Below are positions 26,886-35,134 of a DNA stretch of 64,000 bases, piece after piece (the stretch's first letter is position 1; every line of letters starts with the position of its first letter). A program made the translations under genes and the position numbers. The notes under the pieces are model-generated. The model was not told the origin of the DNA, made no database searches, and worked only from the letters and a program-made list of their open reading frames with translations. Location: positions 461,997-525,996 of the forward strand of contig NZ_JAFMZM010000005.1 of NCBI RefSeq assembly GCF_024436375.1, written 5' to 3'. The DNA is from Nocardioides astragali (GTDB taxonomy: Bacteria > Actinomycetota > Actinomycetes > Propionibacteriales > Nocardioidaceae).

Positions 26886-28102
26886 ACCCAGCCCCCACAG
26901 CAACAAGACCGACCAACCCGACCTTCGACGTGGAACGGGCCCGGCGCGACACGCCGGGCACCCGCAACGTCACCCACCTCAACAACGCGGGCGCGGCGCT
27001 ACCGCCGGTCCAGGTGACGGACGCCGTGATCGCACACCTGCGCCGAGAATCCGACATCGGCGGCTACGAAGCAGCCGAAGCAGCCGCCGATCAGGTCGAA
27101 CGCACCTACCACGCGATTGCCACGATGATCGGCGCCGGAAGCGACGAGATCGCCGTCGTCGAGAACGCGACCCGTGCCTGGGACATGGCCTTCTACGGAA
27201 CACGCTTCCAGCCCGGCGACCGCATCCTCACCTCCCATGCGGAGTACGCCAGCAACGTCATCGCCATGCTCCAGGTAGCGAAACGTTCCGGCGCCACCAT
27301 CGAGGTCATCGACAACGACCACACGGGCCAGCTGTCCATCGCTGACCTGCGTCGCCGCCTCGACGACGGGCCTGGCCCGGTCAAGCTCGTCGCCGTCACC
27401 CACGTCCCCACCCAAGGGGGCCTCGTCAACCCCGCAGCAGAGATCGGCGCCCTCACGCGAGAGGCCGGGGTCCTCTACCTGCTCGACGCCTGCCAGTCCA
27501 TCGGCCAGATGCCTGTCGACGTCGAGGAAATCGGATGCGACCTCCTCTCGGCTACGGGACGCAAGTACCTGCGCGGTCCACGGGGCACCGGATTCCTGTA
27601 CGCGCGCAGAGACCTCATCGAGAACTTCGAACCGCCATTCCTGGACCTGCATGCGGCGACCTGGACGGCCCCCGACACGTACGAGATCCGCCGCGATGCC
27701 CGGCGCTTCGAGAACTGGGAGACCAACTACGCCGCCAAGATCGGCCTCGGCGTTGCCGTGGACTACGCCCTTTCCTGGGGTGTCGATGCCATCGAGGCAC
27801 GCGTGATCGGTCTGGCGGGCCGCCTGCGTGCTCAGTTCAACGGGCTCGAGGGCGTGCGCGTGCACGATCAGGGTCAGCGACAGTGCGGCATCGTCACCTT
27901 CACCGTCGAGGGCGTCACCGCCCAGGAGGTCCAGCGCCAGCTCTCCGAGCGCGGTGTCAACGTCAGCGTGTCCCTCGTCGACTATGCCCGCCTCGACCTG
28001 CCGACGCGCCGCCTGCCAGACCTCGTCCGGGCGTCGGTCCACTACTACAACACCGACGACGAGCTCGACCACCTCATCGAGGCCTTGCCGAGGTCCAGGT
28101 GA
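26876..28102 (+). CDS. Class V aminotransferase (cysteine desulfurase/epimerase-like)
   Basis: A 408-residue PLP enzyme of fold type I. It has THLNNAGAALPPVQV at the N-terminus, the cofactor aspartate/glutamine segment YLLDACQSIGQMPVDVEEI, and the Schiff-base lysine in SATGRKYLRGPRGTGFLY (about residue 230). The group includes cysteine desulfurases, isopenicillin N epimerase (CefD) and ergothioneine lyase (EgtE); no cysteine-bearing desulfurase loop stands out. ATG 26876 overlaps the serine hydrolase by 10 nt, and its own stop overlaps the next GTG start. Confidence 0.88.
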   Translation: MALNPAPTATRPTNPTFDVERARRDTPGTRNVTHLNNAGAALPPVQVTDAVIAHLRRESDIGGYEAAEAAADQVERTYHAIATMIGAGSDEIAVVENATRAWDMAFYGTRFQPGDRILTSHAEYASNVIAMLQVAKRSGATIEVIDNDHTGQLSIADLRRRLDDGPGPVKLVAVTHVPTQGGLVNPAAEIGALTREAGVLYLLDACQSIGQMPVDVEEIGCDLLSATGRKYLRGPRGTGFLYARRDLIENFEPPFLDLHAATWTAPDTYEIRRDARRFENWETNYAAKIGLGVAVDYALSWGVDAIEARVIGLAGRLRAQFNGLEGVRVHDQGQRQCGIVTFTVEGVTAQEVQRQLSERGVNVSVSLVDYARLDLPTRRLPDLVRASVHYYNTDDELDHLIEALPRSR

Positions 28103-29451
28103 CCGGCCCCGGGGCGCCCGGTCGGTCGACAGGTCGCGGCGGTGTAGGTCGTCAAGGGGCCGTCACGAGGACGACGTCCGCCCGAGCCGTCCTTGAAGGC
28201 CGGGTGTTCCGGGGTGCGGTGGCGGTGGGGCTCCTGCATGCGGTAGACGACTCGGTGCTCAACCGTCAGCCGGGCGTCGCACACGCCCAGCATCTGACGG
28301 CCTTGGCGGCCGTCACTGTGGTGGGTTTGGCAGCAGTAGTGCTGTTCACGCGGCTGCGCCCGGGGCTGCGCGCCGGGCTCGCCGTCGTGATCGGGGCCGT
28401 GACCTTGACCAACGGTGCGATGCACGTCATGCACGTGGCCACCGTGCGCGCCACGGACAGCGACCTCACGGGGGTCCTGGCCGCGGCGAGCGGTCTGCTG
28501 TTGATCGGGCTCGGGGCAGCCATCCCGGTGCTGCATCGAGGCGAAAGCGGCGTCACATCGCGACGCAGATGGGCAAATCGTGTCACCGCTGCCGTTGCCT
28601 TCACCGTGGTGGCGCAGTTCTTCGTCATCCCGGTCGGGGTCGGCCTGGTCCAGACTCATCATTCGCGGCGGGCAGTAGGGAATCCGCCCTCAACCGCGTT
28701 CCGAGACGTGACGTTCGGTTCAGCGGACGGTTTGGAGCTTGCCGGGTGGTACCACCCCTCTGAGAACCGGGCCGCCGTCGTCATCGCGAACAGTGCCGCG
28801 GGCGACCGGAACGGTTCGCGCAGGCATGCCGCACTTCTGGCAGCCCATGGGTACGGAGTGCTCCTCTACGACGCGCGGGGCACCGGGCAGAGCGAAGGAA
28901 GCCCGAACGGCTGGGGCTGGGACTGGCGACATGACATCGAGGGCGCCCTCGCGTTCCTCCAACGACAACCCGACGTCGACCCCGACCGACTCGGCGGTCT
29001 CGGTCTGTCCACTGGCGCCGACGTGCTCATCGAGGTCGCCGCGACCAACCGGGCTCTGCGCGCGGTCGTCGCGGACGGGGCGACGGGCAGATCCTTCGCC
29101 GACCGGCTCCCAGGTGCGCTCAACGCGGCCTTCGCCTGGCCCATGTTCACTGCGGCACAGGTGTTCTCCGGTGCCGTTCCAGGGAAACCGCTGCGTCACC
29201 TGGTCACCCGCGTCGGACCGACGCCTTTGTTGTTGATCGCCGCGGGCTCCATTCCAGGAGAGATCGAGCTCAACCGGCGCTACGCCGAGGACGCCGGGGA
29301 CCGCGTCGAGCTGTGGACCCTCCCGCGGGCGACCCACATCACCGCGATCTCCGAGGAAGTCGCGGAATACGAACGCCGCGTCATCGACCACCTCGATGCG
29401 ACCTTGTTGAGAGGAAGGAGTGGACCATGGGCTGGTCGCGCGATCTCGTAG
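28099..29451 (+). CDS. Membrane-anchored alpha/beta hydrolase, paralogue 2
   Basis: A protein of about 450 residues with the same architecture as the gene at 19798. The first membrane helix carries HAVDDSVLNRQPG, followed by GAMHVMHVAT. The C-terminal alpha/beta hydrolase has YDARGTGQSEG, the serine elbow GLSTGAD and a final histidine in ATHITAIS. GTG 28099 overlaps the aminotransferase stop (GTGA). The first about 30 residues look unstructured, so a start slightly downstream is possible. It is part of the operon controlled by the double operator. Confidence 0.85.
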   Translation: MTGPGAPGRSTGRGGVGRQGAVTRTTSARAVLEGRVFRGAVAVGLLHAVDDSVLNRQPGVAHAQHLTALAAVTVVGLAAVVLFTRLRPGLRAGLAVVIGAVTLTNGAMHVMHVATVRATDSDLTGVLAAASGLLLIGLGAAIPVLHRGESGVTSRRRWANRVTAAVAFTVVAQFFVIPVGVGLVQTHHSRRAVGNPPSTAFRDVTFGSADGLELAGWYHPSENRAAVVIANSAAGDRNGSRRHAALLAAHGYGVLLYDARGTGQSEGSPNGWGWDWRHDIEGALAFLQRQPDVDPDRLGGLGLSTGADVLIEVAATNRALRAVVADGATGRSFADRLPGALNAAFAWPMFTAAQVFSGAVPGKPLRHLVTRVGPTPLLLIAAGSIPGEIELNRRYAEDAGDRVELWTLPRATHITAISEEVAEYERRVIDHLDATLLRGRSGPWAGRAIS

Positions 29452-30026
29452 ACCCGACGGTGCTCGCGACGCTGGGCAGGCGCTTCTACCTGCGACAGAT
29501 CGCGCGGCTCGCCGACCTCGGAATCGATGCTGGCGGCTACGCAGTGAGTCACGTGGCTGTCCGGGCACCGACGTGGACTGAGTATGTGTTCGCCCGCGCG
29601 GGCCTCGAGCAGTTCGCCTTATCGAATGTCGAGAACGTCTGGAACGGGCGGCCCATCTCGAAGATCGTGCTACGTACACCGCTGGACTTGGGGCCGCACG
29701 AGGTCGAGCTCATCGAGCTGATCCCGCCGTTCCATCAACGGGTCTACGCGATGGGGCCCGAACACGTCGGCCTGGTCGTGGGCCCGGACCTGGAGCGGTT
29801 CGTGGATCGGCACGTCGAGGTGCTGACAGGGCGCCAGTTCCAGAGCAGAGGATGCCGTCCGGCATACCGGCTCTTCGAGGACTACACCCACGTGAAGTTC
29901 TACGAGCGATCGCTCATGGGCGAGTGCATTCTCGAGGGCGCTCGCTTCGAGGGCTTCAGCCATGCAGCATGGGACCCGGCCGATCCGGACGCCGGTCCGT
30001 ACGAGCTGGGATGCCCCGGTGATTGA
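29427..30026 (+). CDS. YecM-like protein (VOC superfamily)
   Basis: A 199-residue protein resembling Escherichia coli YecM, a metal-binding member of the glyoxalase/VOC fold. VSHVAVRA matches the first metal strand, NGRPISKIVL and VELIELIPP the middle, EHVGLVV the second metal strand and TTIKFHPWS-like VKFYERSLMG the C-terminal strand. The ATG at 29427 follows GGAAGGAG and lies 25 nt inside the hydrolase frame. It is the fifth gene of the operon. Metal binding is likely; the reaction is unknown. Confidence 0.75.
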   Translation: MGWSRDLVDPTVLATLGRRFYLRQIARLADLGIDAGGYAVSHVAVRAPTWTEYVFARAGLEQFALSNVENVWNGRPISKIVLRTPLDLGPHEVELIELIPPFHQRVYAMGPEHVGLVVGPDLERFVDRHVEVLTGRQFQSRGCRPAYRLFEDYTHVKFYERSLMGECILEGARFEGFSHAAWDPADPDAGPYELGCPGD

Positions 30027-30759
30027 AGGGTCACGCCCGGTCGCGCTCGTCACCGGGGCAGCAGGGAACATTGCCACGGCGATCGCGCTGGCCTTCGCGT
30101 CCGCGGGCTACGACCTGGTGCTGCACCACCGCGCCTCGTCCCCAGCGTTCCATGCGCTCGTCGAGGAGGCCGGACGGCGCGGCGCAGCGACTCAGAGCGT
30201 GCAGGCGGATCTCCGGGAACCTGCGGAGATCCGTCGCGTGTTCGCGACCCTTGGAGATTCCCGGCTCGATGTCCTTGTCAACTGTGCCGGCACCTATGCC
30301 CCTGTCGACTTTCTTGCCTCCACGCCAGAGGACTGGCTGGCGTCATACTCGCTGCACGTGGTCTCGGCCGTGACCTGCATCCAGCAGGCTGTGCTCCTGA
30401 TGCAGCATGGCGGCGCCATCATCAACATCGCTTCGATCGCCGCTCACCGAAGCCCGGCCGAACATGGCCCCTACGCAGCCAGCAAGGCCGCGCTCCTCTC
30501 ATTGACCCGCAGCGCGGCGCTCGCGCTCGCCGACCGGGGGATCCGCGTCAACGCCGTGAGCCCTGGCCTCGTATGGCGCGAGGGACTCGATACAGCCTGG
30601 CCCGACGGAGTCGCGTCGTGGCGGCGGCAGGCCCCCCTCGGCGTACCCATCCAGCCTGACGAAGTCGGCGGAGCATGCCTGTTCTTGGCAGAAGCAGGCG
30701 GGATCACGGGAGAGGAACTCGTCGTCGACGCCGGCATCAGCGTCCAGGCTGACTACTGA
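30019..30759 (+). CDS. Short-chain dehydrogenase/reductase
   Basis: A 246-residue classical SDR: NAD(P)-binding ALVTGAAGNIATAIA (the usual GIG replaced by NIA), NCAG, the catalytic serine in IINIASIAAH, YAASKAALLSLT (YxxxK) and VNAVSPGLV. GTG 30019 gives a start just before the first strand and overlaps the YecM-like gene by 8 nt. Last gene of the operon beginning at 24799. The preference for NADP cannot be decided with confidence. Confidence 0.88.
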   Translation: MIEGSRPVALVTGAAGNIATAIALAFASAGYDLVLHHRASSPAFHALVEEAGRRGAATQSVQADLREPAEIRRVFATLGDSRLDVLVNCAGTYAPVDFLASTPEDWLASYSLHVVSAVTCIQQAVLLMQHGGAIINIASIAAHRSPAEHGPYAASKAALLSLTRSAALALADRGIRVNAVSPGLVWREGLDTAWPDGVASWRRQAPLGVPIQPDEVGGACLFLAEAGGITGEELVVDAGISVQADY

Positions 30760-31077
30760 CGAACGTCGTTGCGGCGCACGCGGCACAGGCGTTGCGTACA
30801 GGTGGCGATCGCGGCCTCGTCTATGGCCGCCTGGCGCCGCTAACACCCGCCTCCCGGTCGGGACTGCTGCACGAACGGGTGACAGATAACGGTGAGGCAG
30901 GCTCTGCGTGAGTTGGGGCGGCCTTTGCACTCTCCCTAATGAACTTTGGCGGGCGACAACATAGGGACGTTGAGTGCATTTCGATTCCCCCGGTCGGACG
31001 TCTTGTTCCGGCGGCGTCTGCCACCAGGTCGACTTGTCACCAGCTCGTGCAGCAGACCCAAGCTTGTGGAATCCGGT
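30760..31077. other. Intergenic, nothing recognised
   Basis: About 320 bp between the end of the SDR operon and a convergent small gene. No supported gene, repeat or clear terminator hairpin was found. Confidence 0.5.
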
Positions 31078-31290
31078 CTAAGCGGCCAGCTCTTCGAGGT
31101 AAGCCAGTACGGAGATCGCTTCGGCCATCCAGAAGGCGCGGATGTCTGGATCGACCCAAGCCAGTTCGACCAGCGCGGGGTCGGAGTCATAACTGTCCGC
31201 CTGTCGCTGGAACATGTGCCGGGCGAGGTGCTCGACATTGGTGACGTTGATGGCAGGACGGGGGTGCTCGTCTTCTTCGGTTCGTTTCAT
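31078..31290 (-). CDS. Small acidic hypothetical protein, 70 aa
   Basis: The ATG at 31290 follows AAGGAG on the minus strand. The 70-residue product is acidic and predicted helical, with AINVTNVEHLARHMFQRQAD and a C-terminal helix AEAISVLAYLEELAA. No membrane segment or cysteine. I recognise no functional family. It lies about 80 bp downstream of a GACAG-repeat promoter (31369-31411), so it is probably a member of the regulon described for this region. Confidence 0.65.
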   Translation of the reverse strand: MKRTEEDEHPRPAINVTNVEHLARHMFQRQADSYDSDPALVELAWVDPDIRAFWMAEAISVLAYLEELAA

Positions 31291-31368
31291 GGGTGCTCCT
31301 TGGGTAACGCGACCTGGCGCTGCGCTATGCGGTGGCTCGCGCCGCGTGTCTGGGGGTGTAGTGCTCAT

Positions 31369-31411
31369 ACGCTTTCGTTGCCGTCTGTCGAACTGCTGTC
31401 CGCAGGGTGTT
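31369..31411 (-). promoter_or_regulatory. GACAG-repeat promoter (site 1)
   Basis: Read on the minus strand: AACAC (31411-31407), GACAG (31400-31396) and GACAG (31389-31385) at exact 11-bp steps, then 10 bp, then AAGCGT (31374-31369) as a NANNNT -10 element. It drives the 70-residue gene at 31290. Confidence 0.7.
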
Positions 31412-31816
31412 TCGATGAGGGACGTTGGATCCGCCCGAGGCGTGGCGAAGAGAAGACCGCGACCGTCCGCCGCGCCGGCGGCTGCACATAGGTTCGGTAC
31501 CGAAGACATTGGTGGCTCGAGTGTTTCGTTCGGTGGCGTGCGAGCCGGGACTCACATACGGCTCGACCACGGCGCCGCGCCACCGTCATGTTCAAGTGCT
31601 GCCCCCACGCGAAGAACCCCGCCGCGCGCGCCCACGGCGCCCCTCCCTGCCTGCCCGCAGCCGGCCATCCTGCTTGTCGGCAACGGGCGCCATGGCTGCT
31701 TCGCCCGCGCTGCGACCATGCGCTGGTTCGGTCGACTTCCCCACGTGCGGCTGGTCGCTTCTCGACCTGAACAACGTATGAAGCCGCGTCGCTTACACGG
31801 TTGGTCGTCGCGGGCG

Positions 31817-31859
31817 GACAGCGTTGAGACAGGCCGTCGACAGGCGGGCAACGGAACGT
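31817..31859 (+). promoter_or_regulatory. GACAG-repeat promoter (site 2)
   Basis: Three perfect GACAG units start at 31817, 31828 and 31839 (11-bp steps). Ten bp after the last comes GAACGT (31854-31859). It lies 33 bp upstream of a 14-codon ORF and about 320 bp upstream of a secreted protein gene. Confidence 0.8.
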
Positions 31860-31892
31860 GGTCCTACCAACTAGCCGAAAGGGGCACGTGCC

Positions 31893-31937
31893 ATGTCGTA
31901 CCACTACTACCTCGTGCGCGACTACGACGACAACTAA
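31893..31937 (+). CDS. 14-codon ORF (MSYHYYLVRDYDDN)
   Basis: A GAAAGGGG ribosome binding site precedes ATG 31893, and the frame ends at TAA 31937. The peptide has four tyrosines and four acidic residues in 14 positions. It is the first start codon after a textbook GACAG-repeat promoter, so it is probably translated. It may be a leader peptide regulating the downstream secreted-protein gene, or a small functional or signalling peptide. There is no homologue that I can name. Confidence 0.45.
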   Translation: MSYHYYLVRDYDDN

Positions 31938-32181
31938 GTCACACAGCCGCAGACTCGGCACTACCTCGAGTCTCCTGCAACTCCTCGCCAGCAGCCCTGT
32001 CAACGCGCCCCGAGTCCGCCCGGCCTCGCGAACGCCCCACGGGCCGCCAGAACATCATCACCGAATGCCGACGCAGGCGGTGCCGGCGAAGCACCCAGCG
32101 TCCGCCTCGGGATACGGCGATACCGACTCGAAGCGTGTCGGAGTCTGGCGTCCACCCATCATCAGAAACGAGCACACCGCA

Positions 32182-33462
32182 TTGAAGATCGAACTGCCGC
32201 GCATCGCGCGAACCGCACTGTTGACCGCCGGCATTGCGGCGACAGCCCTCCATGCACCGCCGGCAACCTCCAGCGCTGCCCCACTCAACGAGCAGATCGC
32301 GTTGATCAACGAGTCCGGCCGGCAGGCAGACGGTGAGAGCGAGCTGAACGGGACGGCTCAGGTGACCTCCCACAACGGCCAGTTCGCCGTGTTCTCGACC
32401 GGCGCTGGGTTGGTCCCTTGGGACACGAACGGTGTCGACGACATCTACCTGCGCGACACCGCTGATGGCATCACCATCCTGGTGAGCTCGGTGCGCGGCA
32501 CTCCAGGGAATGATCACAGTCTCGAACCCACTATCTCCGCCGACGGGCGCTATGTGGCGTTCACTACGTGGGCCACGAACCTCAAGAAGGATGCCAACGG
32601 AAGCACGCTGGACGTTCTCGTCAAGGACATGTACACGGACAGGCTCCGGCGCGTCTCGGTCAAGTCCAACGGGAGTCAGGTCGGCCGCAATAGCTTCTCC
32701 CCAGTGATCTCCGGCAACGGCCGCTTCGTGTCCTTCCAGACCTTCGGCAAGCTGGGCGCCAAGGACGACGACGTCGCGGAAGACGTCTACGTGCGGGACC
32801 TCGTCGCCGGTAAGACGAAGCAGGTCTCCCTCCTGCCGGGGACGAGCAAGGACGTCAAGGGCTCGGTGCTCAACGGAGACATCTCCGACGACGGCAACCT
32901 CATCACCTTCGGGAACGACAACCGACTCTGGGTGAGGAACATTTCGCGGGGCACCACCATCCGATTCCACCGGGAGCCGGACATGCCGCCCTGCCAGCCG
33001 TTCCCCGCCGGCAGCGCTGGCCGCCCGACGATCTCCGGCAACGGCAGGTTCGTCGCCTTTGCGTCGTGCGCCACCCACCTCCCGGGCGAGGACCACACCT
33101 CCACCGACGTTTACCGGTTGGAGTTGAACGGCGGCAAGATCACACGGGTTACCGCCGGCATCGGTCACTCGTACCTCCCCAGCCTGTCGCGCAGTGGACG
33201 TTACGTCGGTTTCGGTTCCGACGCCGACAACGTCGTTCGCGGAGACGTGGGCATGTCGGACGCCTTCGTTGCGGACCTGAAGACCCAGACCATCACTCGA
33301 GCGTCCCAGCGCCCGGATGGCATTGGCGGCAACAACCGCAGCGCAAGCAGCTTCGTTGCCATCAGCGGCGACGGTCACACCCTCGCCTACGTCACCTACG
33401 CCGACAACCTGGTCGATGGAGACATGTACGACTGGCCCGAGGCGCTTCTCTGGCGGCGCTGA
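32182..33462 (+). CDS. Secreted TolB/PD40-like beta-propeller protein
   Basis: A protein of about 426 residues with repeated blades of the form SADGRYVAFTT, SGNGRFVSFQT, SDDGNLITFGN, SGNGRFVAFAS, SRSGRYVGFGS and SGDGHTLAYVT, typical of WD40-like PD40 propellers. TTG 32182 is favoured because it yields a clean signal peptide (KIELPRIARTALLTAGIAA, cleavage near TSSAAP). ATG 32065 would add 39 residues without family character. It is exported and probably binds cell-envelope material. The nearest promoter upstream is the GACAG-repeat promoter at 31817. Confidence 0.75.
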   Translation: MKIELPRIARTALLTAGIAATALHAPPATSSAAPLNEQIALINESGRQADGESELNGTAQVTSHNGQFAVFSTGAGLVPWDTNGVDDIYLRDTADGITILVSSVRGTPGNDHSLEPTISADGRYVAFTTWATNLKKDANGSTLDVLVKDMYTDRLRRVSVKSNGSQVGRNSFSPVISGNGRFVSFQTFGKLGAKDDDVAEDVYVRDLVAGKTKQVSLLPGTSKDVKGSVLNGDISDDGNLITFGNDNRLWVRNISRGTTIRFHREPDMPPCQPFPAGSAGRPTISGNGRFVAFASCATHLPGEDHTSTDVYRLELNGGKITRVTAGIGHSYLPSLSRSGRYVGFGSDADNVVRGDVGMSDAFVADLKTQTITRASQRPDGIGGNNRSASSFVAISGDGHTLAYVTYADNLVDGDMYDWPEALLWRR

Positions 33463-33641
33463 CGGTCGACGTACGACCTGCTCATCGCGCGATAGTCGCG
33501 AGCCGGGCACTGCGGCCCCAGCACCAACTGGTAGGTCGCGGTGCCCGGCGCTCAGCATGAGGGCGAGGGCGCCTATCTGGTCCAGGGCCTAGGGCTCGCC
33601 CGAGCCGATGACCACCCTTCATCCGATTCGCCCCACGAGCT

Positions 33642-33684
33642 GACAGCAGCGCGACAGAGATTCGACAGGTATGGCCAGCAACCT
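33642..33684 (+). promoter_or_regulatory. GACAG-repeat promoter (site 3)
   Basis: GACAG at 33642, 33653 and 33664 (11-bp steps), then 10 bp, then CAACCT (33679-33684). It lies 42 bp upstream of a 44-residue gene that is followed 2 bp later by an EamA-type transporter gene. Confidence 0.8.
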
Positions 33685-33726
33685 CGACATACCTCGAAGT
33701 CCCAGCCAACACCTACGGAGGACGTC

Positions 33727-33861
33727 ATGCGACTGTACGCACCTCGAGCCGGCATCGACCTCAGTGGTCCGATCGTCAAGGGTTTGTGCGACGTCCCGGG
33801 CGCTCGGGCTACCGCTCGGGTGGACGGGCCATTCGTGGTCCTGGAAGCACCGGGTCGATAG
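33727..33861 (+). CDS. Small hypothetical protein, 44 aa
   Basis: The ATG at 33727 has a strong GGAGG site 5 nt upstream and is the first start after a GACAG-repeat promoter. The 44-residue product (begins MRLYAPRAGIDLSGPIVKG) has one cysteine, ends in VVLEAPGR and has no membrane segment. The stop is only 2 bp before the transporter start, so the two are a translational pair. Function unknown; it could be a small regulator or partner of the transporter. Confidence 0.6.
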   Translation: MRLYAPRAGIDLSGPIVKGLCDVPGARATARVDGPFVVLEAPGR

Positions 33862-33863
33862 TC

Positions 33864-34901
33864 ATGGCCACCACCTTGCGTTCCTCGGCAGTCCTTCTCG
33901 CCGCACTTGCTCCCCTGACCTGGGGGACGAGCTATTACGTCGCGACCGAGTGGTTGCCCAGTCATCGGCCCCTTCTTGCAGCTGCCGTGAGGGCGCTTCC
34001 GGCCGGTCTTCTCCTCGTCGTTGCTACGCGGCAGTTTCCTGACAGTCCTATCTCCTGGTTCCGTGTGGCAACGCTCGGGCTGCTCAACATCGGGGCGTTC
34101 TTCGCCTTGCTGTTCGTCTCCGCGTACCACTTGCCGGGAGGCGTAGCTGCCACGCTGGGAGCCGTTCAGCCCCTGATGGTCGCCGCGCTGTCGCACGGTG
34201 TCCTCGCCGAACGCATCACGAGGAGGGCTCTCGTGACCGGAGTCGTCGGGATCTTCGGCATCGCCATCTTGGTGCTACGGGGGGATGCCGCGCTCGACGT
34301 CACCGGGGCAGTCGCCGGACTGGCGGGCGCGGCCTCGATGGCTACGGGTGTCGTCCTGGCAAAGAGGTGGGGACCGCCGCCCGGCATGAGCAACGTGGCG
34401 CACACGGGATGGATGCTCACGCTGGGGGGCGCCGTCCTCGTTCCGATCGTCGCCGCACTGGAGGGCACGCCTGAATCCATTGACGGACGCAACGCGATGG
34501 GATTCGGGTATCTCATCCTGGTGAACACCGCACTGGCGTACGTCGTTTGGATGCGGAGTATCAGCCAACTTCCGGCAACGCAGCTCACCTATCTTGGGCT
34601 TCTTTCACCGATCACGGCCACTGTTGTCGGCTGGGTGGCTCTGGGCGAGGCGTTGACGCTGATTCAGATGCTGGGCTTAGCTCTAGCGCTCGGTAGCGTT
34701 CTTGCGGCCCAAGGTGTGCTGCCACAGCTACGTCGCAGGCAAGTCGCCGCCGAAGCTGCGGTGGAGGGCGCTGGCGCACTCCGCGGCCAGCTGGACGAGC
34801 CCACGCTCGCCGAGCAATCGGACGATCGCGCGGGCTCAGACCACTTCCGTGCGCAAGATGCGAACGGTCTGCTTCCCGGTGAGGATCCCGCTCTCACCTA
34901 G
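33864..34901 (+). CDS. EamA/DMT family transporter
   Basis: A 345-residue drug/metabolite transporter with ten predicted membrane helices in two five-helix EamA repeats. The first contains LAPLTWGTSYYVATEWLP and the second NTALAYVVWMRSISQLPATQ. The ATG at 33864 is the first in the frame after the upstream stop. It is co-transcribed with the 44-residue gene from a GACAG-repeat promoter. Likely an exporter of small metabolites or amino acids. The last 66 nt overlap the convergent monooxygenase gene. Confidence 0.88.
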   Translation: MATTLRSSAVLLAALAPLTWGTSYYVATEWLPSHRPLLAAAVRALPAGLLLVVATRQFPDSPISWFRVATLGLLNIGAFFALLFVSAYHLPGGVAATLGAVQPLMVAALSHGVLAERITRRALVTGVVGIFGIAILVLRGDAALDVTGAVAGLAGAASMATGVVLAKRWGPPPGMSNVAHTGWMLTLGGAVLVPIVAALEGTPESIDGRNAMGFGYLILVNTALAYVVWMRSISQLPATQLTYLGLLSPITATVVGWVALGEALTLIQMLGLALALGSVLAAQGVLPQLRRRQVAAEAAVEGAGALRGQLDEPTLAEQSDDRAGSDHFRAQDANGLLPGEDPALT

Positions 34902-35126
34902 GGCGCGAACAGTTGCGGCGTACGTGTCGGAAGCACCGAGGGCTTCGATGTCCTCAAGGGAGTCCCACACCGTCAGGACCCAGTGCTCGTCGCCGTCCTG
35001 CAGGAAGAACGCCTCCCTGAAACCTTGCTGTTCGCGGAACATCGGTAGGGATCGCGAATCGGCAAACTCGCGGTAGCGGTCGATCTGGGTCGGGTCGACT
35101 CCGGTGGTCCACAGCCTGTAGATCAT
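34836..35126 (-). CDS. Antibiotic biosynthesis monooxygenase (ABM) domain protein
   Basis: A 96-residue protein with the dimeric ferredoxin-like ABM fold: IYRLWTTGVDPTQIDRYREF, a central MFREQQGFREAFFLQ and EHWVLTVWDSLEDIEAL. Small cofactor-less monooxygenases or stress proteins of this type are common. It begins 8 bp after the stop of the SARP gene on the same strand and is almost certainly co-transcribed with it. It overlaps the transporter 3' end by 66 nt in convergent orientation. Confidence 0.8.
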   Translation of the reverse strand: MIYRLWTTGVDPTQIDRYREFADSRSLPMFREQQGFREAFFLQDGDEHWVLTVWDSLEDIEALGASDTYAATVRALGESGILTGKQTVRILRTEVV

Positions 35127-35134
35127 CAGACACC

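Noticed and set aside
31188..31215. CTGTC-N3-CTGTC inside the 70-residue gene as a regulatory site
   Set aside because: Spacing is 8 bp, not 11, and it lies within coding sequence without a promoter hexamer.
32065..32181. ATG 32065 as the start of the propeller protein
   Set aside because: It adds 39 residues without similarity or ribosome binding site and would bury the signal peptide. It remains possible, but TTG 32182 fits better.
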